A DNA stretch of 64,000 bases from Gymnopilus junonius (Eukaryota; Basidiomycota; Agaricomycetes; Agaricales; Galerinaceae): NCBI GenBank assembly GCA_015501075.1, contig JADNYJ010000039.1, forward strand, positions 124,001 through 188,000, read 5' to 3'. Position numbers and translations under genes: made by a program. The notes under the pieces were generated by a model. It was not told where the DNA came from. It ran no database searches and saw only the letters and a program-made list of their open reading frames with translations. Shown one piece after another: positions 36,278 through 46,400 of the stretch; the first letter of the stretch is position 1, and each line of letters opens with the position of its first letter.

Positions 36278-37899
36278 ATGAAACAGAATACCCAAGCGAC
36301 TATCAATGAGTTGATAGCAGGGAGCGTCGGAGGGGCAGCTCAGGTCTTGGTCGGACAGCCGTTGGATACTATCAAGACTCGTGCCCAAATTGCGCCCAGT
36401 TGAGTGGATTTCTTACTACTCCAAAACACAACCTGATGATGACGGACAGAGGGCATGTTTGTGCGTAGTGTTTGCGAAATCGGATGAATCATGTCGTTCA
36501 TCCTCTCGACAATAGAAAGGGCCCATGGACATTTTGAAGCAAACGTTAAGAAACGAAGGATTCTTTGCTCTTTACAAGGGTAAGTTATCTCATTTGGAAC
36601 ACTTAGTATGACAGTATATCACCTATCCTTGAAATTCGCATTAGGAATGGCCAGCCCACTTCTAGGTATCGCAGGCGTCAACTCACTCCTCTTCGCCGCA
36701 TACGGAACCTCGAAGCGCATCATCTCTCCCTTCCCTCATCTTTCCCTCAAAGAAATTGCATTGGCTGGCGCAATGGCAGGAGCAGCCAACGCCATCCTCG
36801 CAAGTCCAGGTGAGGCTTTTTCATCGACCTCGCTACTGCGGATCATATAGCTCGGAGCTGAAAAGGCGACAAGTGGAGATGTTTAAGGTGCGAATGCAAG
36901 GCCAGTATGGAGCAGCTACAGATAAACGGCTTTCAGCTGTCGTTAGCGAAATGTGGAAGGATTGGGGTTTTCGGAAAGGCGTTATGAGAGGGTATTGGGT
37001 ACTTTCTTTCCTTCGTACATTGTTATGAAGACAAGTTGACTCTTTTTTTGGGCCAGGTGACAGTTGCGAGAGAAATCCTGCCTACGCTGGGTAGGCAGTC
37101 TGAGCGACTTTCTTTATCGTTTCTGATAAGTGATGCATTGTCAGGTTTTATACGGGTAATTCATCTGTTATTATAAAATGTCCCTTGTTGACTTTCCAAT
37201 TAGCTTTTGAATTTTCAAAGCGCACCTTTAAAGAAACATTAGGAACAGATTTACCAGTATGGGCCTCTAGCAAGTGGTTCGACAGGCGGGGTGCGTGCCC
37301 CAAAAATTATTTTATCGCACAGAGTACTGACCTTAATCTCTAGATCGCGTACTGGCTTGCTTGTTACCCGCTAGGTATGACTCTGCTTGAATGCACACCT
37401 GATGAAACGTCATTGAATCCATTCATCAGACGTTGCAAAATCTCGTGTTCAATTACGGAACACACCTCCCTCTGGTACCCCAGTGCAATATATCGCTCAT
37501 GAATTGAAAACGATCGTCCATGAATCTGGGCTGTATGTTTGACCTGTTACAGTTCCTGTCTGATCTTAACTCATGCTGAAATTTCGGCAGAGCTGGTTTA
37601 TTCCGTGGTCTTACCCCATCTCGTCAGTAACCGCTTTTTATTTACTAAATACTTGGTGCTGACCGCCTTATTGTAAATTTGCCCAGTCCTTCGAAGGTAT
37701 GTCATTAACCTGGACGTTGGTTACAATTCAGTATGTTCAACCTCTTTGATCATGCAGTATACCCGCAGCCGCAAGCACCTTCGCCGCCTTCGAATTGACA
37801 CGAGGTTCGTACTCTCTGCCTTTCTAACGAGACTACTTCTGGATGTTCATGTGTTCATGTAATACTTAAGAATACCTGGAAAAGGCGACTGGCGTGTAG
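36278..37899 (+). CDS. mitochondrial carrier family protein (SLC25)
   Basis: Inner-membrane metabolite carrier with three tandem ~100-residue repeats. Each repeat has the family signature: QPLDTIKTRAQ (repeat 1), SPVEMFKVRMQ (repeat 2) and YPLDVAKSRVQ (repeat 3), plus GLFRGLTPSLIRSIPAAASTFAAFEL near the end. It ends REYLEKATGV. About eight short introns; one exon is only 11 nt (36450-36460), flanked by introns of 51 and 55 nt, and is needed to make IAPKGMFKGPMD. The pattern is like the carnitine/amino-acid carriers (Crc1/Ymc1 branch), but I cannot fix the substrate. Reads cleanly throughout. Converges on Hsp70-like copy E. Confidence 0.9.
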
Positions 37900-38173
37900 T
37901 CGGACAGACCAGCTTTGACAGACTTGGAATATTGCCCGATAAGAATTTTGCCCTTCCAATGTCATCTCCTGGTCGCATCCAATGTTTTCTTTGCTCACAT
38001 CTTCCCCACTGATGACACGCATGCGCAATGACTTTAGAGTATAGAAGTACAAAGCAGCACCAAGATATATAGGTCCGATGAGCAACAGGTAAAAACAGCA
38101 TGTAAGGGCACCTGGCCGTTCAAGAGTCAAAGGAATGAATCAACCAGTGATATCCGTCGGTTTGATAGACAAA

Positions 38174-40728
38174 TCAATCTTGAATCTCGACATCAGGGTC
38201 GTACACCACTTCGGCTGGGCTCCTGTAAAAAAGTGATGTAATTTAAGACTGACGGCGTGAAGGCGGATATGTCCTTGCCTTTTCTCCATACCCTACAAAA
38301 AATTCCGGTGACAATGAGTAAGGCAGAGACTTCCACAGTATATAAAGAACGCTTACGTTTCCGTCCAAGCAATCTGGGCTTTGAGCTCGGTCAGGCCGAG
38401 GGATAAGATAACCTCGTATTTGACCTCGTAATAATTGCTTCTTTGCTTGCCTGCGAACTTAGGTGTGAAAGTTAAGTGAGAAGTGTCGCGTAAACGCGAC
38501 AGAGAACAGAGAATTTGGCTACATACAAGGAACAAATTTATAAACTGGTTTGCAGAAGTTTTTAGAATGAACGCACTGGGGTCTTTATTTTTAAACCAAT
38601 TTGAGGGCTTCTCTTTCAAGCAAATAGTTCCCCGATAACACATAATATTCAGTGAAACTGAACGGAAGTCTGTAGGGTTTGTCGATAGGCGCATGAAGCC
38701 GTGTTTGAATTCCCGACCCTCTTCAACCTTGGTACCCTGCGTATTAAGTGAATTTAGATATTCTCAAAAAGATTCGAGCGTATTTTAGAGGCTAGTACCT
38801 TGGGTAGAATGACATCAAACAGGCCCGCGATGACAGCGTCTCCAGACAAATCGACAAACATTTCATCGCTTCTCGATTTGTGTTCGGCATTCCAAGGCTC
38901 GTAGAGCATTATGCACTCGACTCCGTAAGATAGCTTGGAAACCCTGGAAGCTACGAAATGGTCAATATAAAATGAAACTGCTCCCTCTGCAACCGCTTTG
39001 TTGCTGGTGTGATAGAAGACATCAGGTTGGGACAAGGAAGAGTGTCGGACAATGCCTTACGTATGACCATCTGGACGACTGACATTCAGTCCACGTGGAG
39101 AGAAAGCCTCTTTCAGTTTCGTGTATAACCAGTCACTTGCGGCAAATCCTCCAACAAGGAAGACGGACTAACCATCAGACAGTGAGAAAAAAATCAAAGA
39201 GGAAAGAAAGTGCATATTCATTACCCCAATTGGCGTTTTTGACGTCGTACTTTGCTCCTCGATAGATTCGACGATACATTGGACGGAAGGCTCGAAGAAA
39301 GATGCAACGTCGGTACTATAGACTCCTCATTAGATCTAAGTAAATTTCAACTGTTCAAACAAACAACTCACCCATTCAATTTCAGCTGGCCTGAACGAAT
39401 GTTGAGTTTCGGGTCCTTATCTCGGAGGGTCCCAAATTTAATGTGCTGAGCTTCCTCGGTATTACGGAACCTCAGCTTGGTGGTCTTGTCAAAGCATTTA
39501 GTTATATAGGGAACGTCCCCTATGAAGCGAGAATCCCTGAGTAGATCTAGTAACGAAATCATTAGCCGTTTTTTGGAACACTTCGAAAGATACAAGACTA
39601 ACTTTCGAGGTATACTTTAGCGTTACTGGTGACGAAGATTGAGCCTTGGAAATGACCTAAAAAAGGACTTCAGCATTGGTAAGTCTCAATGAAAATAAAG
39701 AGCAGTTTTTACATTGAGGCGGAGCCATCTCTTCGAAAGATTTTACCTGTTGTGAGGTTTGCTTGTAGGCGCTGATATCGATAGTACCTCCACCAGCATC
39801 TACAATTAGAACACCTTTTCCGCTCTGAAGAGAGAAAAAAATGAAAGGGAAGAATTTGCTACAAGGTAGTCAGACTTACTTTCATCGCCTCATTGGTCAG
39901 TCCGCTTTGAATGCAATAATGCAAGCTTGCTTCGCCTTCAGTCACAAACGAAAGGCGTTCTTGTCCACTTTGAGTATCGGGTATCAAGCCAGCCATTACA
40001 GCGGCCTTGCGCATCAAGCTTTGCTGACCACCTTCCCATCCATTCGGGTGGGTAAGGACGAAGTAGGTGCGCGGCTCCAGGCTCTTCAAGAGATCGACGC
40101 CATTAGCATGAGTTTCTTCGATGTAAGTCCGAGCGCATTTGTGTAGATAGCGTAAGAAATCAGCGAAGACTTCGATCGCAGCCTTTCCTTGAGGCAAAGG
40201 AGGAATCTTCTGAGTAACATGTGCTGCCGACTGAGTCTTCGGACGTAGATGAAGCTTAAACCTTTGCTTTGAAATTAGAAATACAAGGATAGTACCAAAA
40301 TATATTGAAGCTTTTACCATTCGGCTTTGGTCCATTCACCATCCTCAGCCTCATCTTCAATGCCCTCTCGCATCGCTTCAGCACCGACTGCGCGAACGTT
40401 CCCTTCCTTGTCGTAATATATGATGGTAGGAATCTTGGAATCCCCTCCGACGTGCTCCTGTGCGGGGTACCTAAGAAGTCCCGGCAGAAAGGTATGGTCA
40501 GCGATTTCTAATCAATTAAAAGGTGATAAAATACCTTGTAACTCCGCGAATGTCAGGAACCTCTCCAGGGTCAAGGATGCTTGTCAAGTAGTCGGCGAGT
40601 GGGCAACGTAATTCTACAATTTCGACGTGGATGACTAACCTATAAGAGACACCGCTGAATGTCGTTCCGACATCAAAAGCGAGGACGAGTTTACGATGCG
40701 GTCCTGAGTAAGGGGGCCTGTTAGCCAT
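38174..40728 (-). CDS. Hsp70-like ATPase, HSPA12-like group (copy E)
   Basis: Starts MANRPPYSGPHRKLVLAF with phosphate-1 FDVGTTFSGVSY. Phosphate-2 (VDAGGGTIDISAY) and the adenosine motif (LVGGFAASDWLY) are intact. The C-terminus is AEVVYDPDVEIQD. Same intron layout as the other copies. No frameshift seen. Closest to F: an exon-intron-exon block (39769-40200) is nearly identical to 42888-43319. First of three tandem minus-strand copies. Its 5' flank carries the promoter block shared with F and G and a remnant of a divergent coiled-coil gene. Confidence 0.9.
39769..40200. repeat. near-identical tract shared by E and F (E side)
   Basis: 432 bp aligning without gaps to 42888-43319, with about eight differences by eye, including across an intron. 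Flanking sequence is clearly more diverged. Confidence 0.75.
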
Positions 40729-40940
40729 TTCCAACGAGAAAGTACAGATTCAAATGTTCTTAGTGAGGTGAGGGGATAGTAGTTACTGGAAGAGGGATGG
40801 TTTCATGCGTTCTTGTATTTAAATGTATGCGCAATGAGAGAAACATGCGCGAACCACGTTGGATGGGTATGTGTGAAAGACAACATGGTTATAATCACCT
40901 TCAAGTTGACCATGGGTTGTTGTTCTTTGAGTTTGACATT
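40729..40940. promoter_or_regulatory. bidirectional promoter block upstream of E
   Basis: Shares AAACATGCGCGAACCACG (40841-40858) and GGTTATAATCAC (40887-40898) with the flanks of F and G. On the E side there is an AT-rich TATTTAAAT near 40817. The GGTTATAATCAC box lies 54 bp before the relict coiled-coil ATG at 40941. Confidence 0.6.
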
Positions 40941-40979
40941 ATGATCATCTTCGAATCTGTCCAAGCAATAAGTCGATAG
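40941..40979 (+). pseudogene. relict start of a coiled-coil gene upstream of E
   Basis: ATG followed by IIFESVQAISR and a stop, aligning with the start of CC4 (MTLIDSVKVMVA). It holds the same position relative to the promoter block as the CC4 start. No further coiled-coil sequence follows before F's 3' end (40980-41310 holds nothing recognisable). Confidence 0.5.
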
Positions 40980-41310
40980 GGGGTGGAAGTAAATTTTCCC
41001 TGGATGTGGAATTCTGTGCGCAAAAAGGCGTTTGGGAGGCAAAACGGTATAACGACGCAGCGATGATAGTGAAAACAAGTAAAAGATGGGATTTGATCAT
41101 GACAAATGCGGAAATTGTTTGCACAGCCCCTGTTAAAGGAATCTAATCTAATCTAACTCTGAATATTTCACCGAATGCGATTGATGATAAATTATGTTGA
41201 GTCGTAACAATAAACCAACAATACAACGAAATTTGTAAAAGCTACCTGCGTCAGCGGAAAACCATCCAGCGGTTCCTATCTGTTTGTGAGGCACGTACGA
41301 GGAGAATTTA

Positions 41311-43846
41311 TCAGTCTTGGATCTCGATGTCGGAGTCATACACCACTTCCGCTGGGCTCCTGCGCATAAAACAATTGTCAGCCAGCAGAAAGAACCCATC
41401 AAGTCGGACGTCCTTGCCTTTTCTCAACACCCTATGAATGAAAAAATGAGACACGATAAATCAAGACTAATGGAAAGCTTACATCTTCGATCCAAGCAAT
41501 CTGGGCCTTGAGCTCGGTAAGGCCGAGCGACAAAATGATATCAAATTGAATTTCGTAGTATCGCTGTCGGCGTCTCGAAAATCTCGGTGAAAATGAGTAG
41601 CTTGACGTATCGCCTGATACATGGCAGAGCACAGAAAATTTGCCTGCCATCTGATTAGCCTAGAGTGCCGGAAAAAAAGCCTGAGATTACTTTGGTCCTC
41701 GTCCATGAACCAGTTGTCAGTCTTTTGCGAATAATTTTGTCCTCGGTAACACGTAATCCCGACCGTAACGCTGTCAAGGGATTCGGCATCGTGTGCCTGT
41801 CTGTGGAAGCTGTGGCGGAATTCTTCATATTCGGCGACTTTAGTTCCCTGGCAATCGAAAGTTAGTTTCCGCTGATGAAGCCAAAGTTATAGACATTGAA
41901 ACTTTCCAAGTTTCTCACCTTCGGCAATATGGAATTGAATAGGCCAGTGATCATCGTCCTCCCTGATAGACTCTCATATTTGTTGTAGCTCCTCACCAGG
42001 TGCTCTGGATTAGATGGTTGGAATGGGATGCTGACCGGGACACCATAGGACAGTTTCGAAACTCTTGCACCAACGAAGTGGTCAATGTAAAATGATACTG
42101 CTCCTTCGGCGACGGCTTTGTTGCTACAAGTTAGGGGACGATAGTGAGAAAAGAAAAATGGGTGAATCCAAGTGCAGCTTACGTATGGCTATCTGGACGG
42201 CTGACGTTAAGGCCTCGTGGAGAGAAAGTATCCTTTAGCTTGGTGTAAAGCCATTCGCTTGCCGCGAAACCTCCGACAAGGAAAATAGACTGTCGTTTAT
42301 AAAATTAGAAATGAGAAGCGAGGCAACGAAGCAACATTTGAATTACAGCTATCGGAGTCCTTGAAGCCTCGCTTTGCTCTTCAATAGACTTGACGACACA
42401 CTGGACGGATGGTTCGAAGAAAGAAGCGACGTCAGTGCTTGCAAAGCATTAGTTTGATTATGGGCCAGGTACAATTCCGATACGCTTACCCGTTCAACTT
42501 GAGCTGACCGGAGCGAATGTTTAACTTGGGATCTCTGTCTTTCAAAGTCCCAAATTTGATGTACTGAGCTTCGTCGGCGCTACGGAACCTCAGCTTGGTG
42601 GTTCTATCAAAGCATCTGGTAATATAAGGAACATCACCGATGAAACGCGAACCCTTGAGAAGATCTGACGAAGTGATCAACCATCAAGAAGCGAGAAGGC
42701 AAAGGTGGACACTGAATATAAAACTGACCTCCGAGGTAAGTATTTGCATTGTTTGTAACGAAAATCGACCCTTGGAAATGACCTAATCGCTGGATGTCAG
42801 GTATGAACAATGGTGAATGAGGAAAACTTACACTGAGGTGGGGCCATCTCTTCGAAAGACTTGGCGTCCTGTGAGGTCTGCCTATAGGCGCTGATATCGA
42901 TAGTACCTCCACCAGCATCTACAATTAGAACACCTTTTCCGCTCTGAAGAAAGAAAAGAATGAAGGGGAAGAATTTGCTACAAGGTAGTCAGACTCACTT
43001 TCATCGCCTCATTGGTCAGTCCGCTTTGAATGCAATAATGCAGGCTTGCTTCGCCTTCAGTCACAAACGAAAGGCGTTCCTGTCCACTCTGAGTATCGGG
43101 TATCAAGCCAGCCATTACAGCGGCCTTGCGCATCAAGCTTTGCTGACCACCTTCCCATCCATTCGGGTGAGTAAGGACGAAGTAGGTGCGCGGCTCCAGG
43201 CTCTTCAAGAGATCGACGCCATTAGCATGAGTTTCTTCGATGTAAGTCCGAGCGCATTTGTGTAGATAGCGTAAGAAATCAGCGAAGACTTCGATCGCAG
43301 CCTTTCCTTGAGGCAAAGGTGGGATTTTTTGGGTAATGTGAGCTGCCGACTGAGTCTTCGGACGTAAATGGAGCTTGAACCTTCGCTCGGACGTAAGATA
43401 TAGTATATAACTTGCAGAATGCAAAGGCGCTTACCATTCTGCTTTAGTCCATTCGCCGTCCTCCGCTTCGTCTTCAATGCCGTCTCGCATTGCCTCGGCA
43501 CCGACAGCACGAACATTCCCTTCCTTATCATAATATATGACAGTTGGGATCTTGGAATCTCCACCGACGTGTTCCTGTGCGGGAAACCTATAAGAAAAAG
43601 AGTGCGTCCCCATGAGAAGGTGTGGACCAACGCTATTAAGGGTTAAAAATACCTTGTAACTCCGCGAATTTCAGGAATTTCTCCGGGGTCGAGGATACTT
43701 GTCGAGTTGTCGGCGACTTAACAATTCCAAATTACTGCTTAAACGAAAGCGACGAACCTGTATGAAATACCACTGAATGTAGTTCCAACATCAAAGGCAA
43801 GGACAAGTTTGCGGTGTGGCCCCGAGTACGGTGGTCTGTTAGCCAT
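41311..43846 (-). CDS. Hsp70-like ATPase, HSPA12-like group (copy F)
   Basis: Starts MANRPPYSGPHRKLVLAF, the same as E. Phosphate-1 FDVGTTFSGISY, phosphate-2 DAGGGTIDISAY and adenosine motif LVGGFAASEWLY are present. Ends AEVVYDSDIEIQD. Every exon found in E is found here. The middle is nearly identical to E, while the C-terminal third differs (for example the segment near 41560-41640, RFSRRRQRYYEIQFDIIL). This uneven divergence suggests gene conversion. No frameshift seen. Confidence 0.88.
42888..43319. repeat. near-identical tract shared by E and F (F side)
   Basis: Partner of 39769-40200, ungapped, about 98% identical by eye including the intron. Confidence 0.75.
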
Positions 43847-44020
43847 TTCTTATGTTCGCAGTAAGATGAGGAACTAGAAGAAGGATGTTTCAGTGCGTTC
43901 TAGTGTTTAAGTATTTAAGAAACATGCGCTAACCACGTTGGGTAGGCATGGATGGAACAGAATGGTTATAATCACTTTGAGCACGATGCCTTTGTTGAAC
44001 GAAAATTGTTTTCTATCATC
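43847..44020. promoter_or_regulatory. bidirectional promoter block upstream of F
   Basis: AACATGCGCTAACCACG at 43921-43937 and GGTTATAATCAC at 43964-43975, as in E and G. TTTAAGTATTTAAG near 43905 may be the TATA region for F. The box is 57 bp before the relict ATG at 44021. Confidence 0.6.
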
Positions 44021-44050
44021 ATGATCATCTTCAATTCTGTGGATAGATAG
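44021..44050 (+). pseudogene. relict start of a coiled-coil gene upstream of F
   Basis: ATG, IIFNSVDR, stop; aligns to the relict upstream of E and to the start of CC4. About 100 bp further shows patchy similarity to the E flank (TTCTGCGCG, GTATAACGAC). The rest up to 44377 holds nothing recognisable. Confidence 0.45.
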
Positions 44051-44377
44051 ACGGCGGAGTTCTGCGCGTAGCAGGTTGTGCACAGAATCACGTCGTGTAT
44101 AACGACTAAGCGCTAAGCATTGACAAGTTGGTGGCGAGAGACCAGAATTGCTGCTTGACATTGAACGCGAAAGACTCAAGAGCACTGATGCACGTGCCAC
44201 GCTGGTGATCATCCATCATCCAACCACTTACACGAGGTCCTTGCGAGTTTGCACAGAGGTTAAGCAACTCAAACCGAAACATATATTGAGTGGAATTTGA
44301 CCTGACTACGTAATGCCATTGGGAAAGACTGAAATCCACCACACGAACAATTAGTATACTTTTCACCATTCATTAGT

Positions 44378-46215
44378 CTATCCTGGGACCCGAAGGTTGG
44401 CGGGTGGCACGTTAACTGGTTCTATGTGCAAGAAGTGCTGAATATAGGATAATATGCATCCATCCGTCAGAGCTTTTGAACTGTAATTATCAGTGCTATT
44501 GATTAGAAGACAACTAAAATGAGGAGTGGAAGTATCTTACGGGTACGACTCTGGGCGACACGCGTTGAGTCCCCGTGTCGAGAACTCTTCTTTCAATCTT
44601 CTGTATATCCAATCATTCTCAATAAATTTTCCAACCAGGAAGACTGTCTGGTAATCAAAAATTGAACAATTATTATAGAACAGTTAAAGAAGAGATGTAG
44701 TACCATTATTTGAATATACGAATCCTCACAATGCTCTCCAACAGCCTCGATAATGCATTGAACATAGGGCTCAAAGAAAGAAGCAACATCGGTACTGCCA
44801 CGGTACGATTGCGTTAAAAAAGAGCATAAAAGTAGGATGGTTAGCGGATGCGCTTACCCGCTTAACTGAAGTTGACCAAAGCGAATGTTATACTTCGGAT
44901 CCTTGCCTCTTGTAGATCCAAATTTGACGTACTGGAATTCGTCTGCACTACGGAACCTGAGCATGGTGGTTTTCTCGAAGCAACGCAAGATATGTGGAAC
45001 GTCATCGACCCAGCGTGAATCATTGAGGAAATCTGATGCTCCAGTCACTGACAAATACTATAGGCCAAGCAAGGATATATACTTACTTTCAAAATACGTT
45101 CTGGCGTTATTCAAGACGGAGATTGATGCCCTAAAATGGCCTGCTGCCGTCAGTGCCTGTCACGCAGATTAAAGGAGCATGCGATTACATACATTGAGGT
45201 GCCGTCAATTCCACACAGCATCCGGTCCCCCCTCCAACGTACTTGTAGGCGCTAACGTCAACCGTATCTTTTCCAGCATCTACAACGACAACCCCATTTC
45301 TGGACCTCAACTACAAAAAAAAAGTTTACCAGACGCATGACAGGATGATAGCATATTCACCTGCGCAATGTTGGCATTGGCAATACAGAAGTGCAAATTT
45401 GCTTCTCCTTCACTGATCAAGAAAAGGCGATTCTGTCCACTCTCAGAATTGGGTATCAAACCTGCCATTACAGCAATTTTACGCAACAGGCTTCTATGAC
45501 CGGCTCCCCATGCATTTCGGTAGGTAAGGACATAGTGGACGTTATCTTGGACGCTTTTCCAGAGATTAACACCATTGGCGTGCGTGTCTTCGATGTAGCT
45601 CCGGGCACACTTGTGTAGGTAACGCAGAAAATCGGCAAAGACTTCGAGTACAGTTTTCCCTTCCGGTAAAGGCGGTATTTCCTGAGTGGTGTGCACTACC
45701 GCAGACTCCGTCTTTGGATGTAGGTGAAGCGTGAACCTATGCGAAGATGTTGGGCATGTCATGAGGCTGCATATAACTACTAAGGCAGGAAAAGCATTTA
45801 CCTTTCAACTTTTATCCATCCATCTTCTTCAGCTTCGTCTGCAATGCCTTCTCGCATTGTCTCGGCACCGACAGCACGAATATTCCCTTTCTTATCATAA
45901 TATATGACAGTAGGGATCTTGGAAGCTCCGCTTATATGTTCATGTGCGGGGTACCTGTAATGGAGTGCGATATCGATTCACAACTCACGACCAATGAAGT
46001 ATGAATAAACATACCTTGTAACTCCGCGAATTTCAGGAATTTCTCCAGGGACGAGAATGCTTGTCGAGTTGCCAGTGAGTCAGTAATACCAATTCGCGAC
46101 TACATAGAAAAACGCAGACAACTAACCTATATGAAGTGCCACTGACTGTAGTTCCAACATCAAAGGCAAGAACGAGTCTGCGGCGTGGCCCCGAGTACGG
46201 TGGTATGCTAGTCAT
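44378..46215 (-). pseudogene. Hsp70-like copy G, truncated, with altered ATP-binding motifs
   Basis: Starts MTSIPPYSGPRRRLVLAF and keeps the exon layout through the adenosine region. Key sites are changed: phosphate-1 is FDVGTTVSGTSY, phosphate-2 reads VVDAGKDTVDVSAY (GGGT lost), the HPNGWEG segment reads YRNAWGAG, and the adenosine motif reads LVGKFIENDWIY (GG lost). After an intron near 44488-44540 the next exon starts SKALTDGCILSYIQHF, homologous to NKAVSDGAVSFYLDHF in paralogues. It then stops at 44378-44380, removing the last ~180 residues. The frame stays open despite this. It is either a decaying gene or a product that no longer uses ATP. It is divergent to CC4, the only intact-looking coiled-coil gene. 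Confidence 0.75.
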
Positions 46216-46400
46216 TCCTTATGTTCGCAATGGGGTGATTAGAAGGAGGACTGTTCAGGGCGTTCCAGCGTTTAAGTATTTGAGGAAGGAGAGAAACATG
46301 TGCTAACCACGCCGAGGAGGCATGTGTGAAAGACGTGCTTGGTTATAATCACCTTGACCACTCCTGCCTTTCGAGGTCCACATAGCGCTCTTTGACTACT
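46216..46400. promoter_or_regulatory. 185-bp bidirectional promoter between G and CC4
   Basis: GAAACATGTGCTAACCACG at 46293-46311 and GGTTATAATCAC at 46341-46352, the latter 60 bp before the CC4 start and in the right place for a TATA element. GTTTAAGTATTTGAG near 46269 serves the G side. The same arrangement is kept in front of E and F. Confidence 0.65.
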
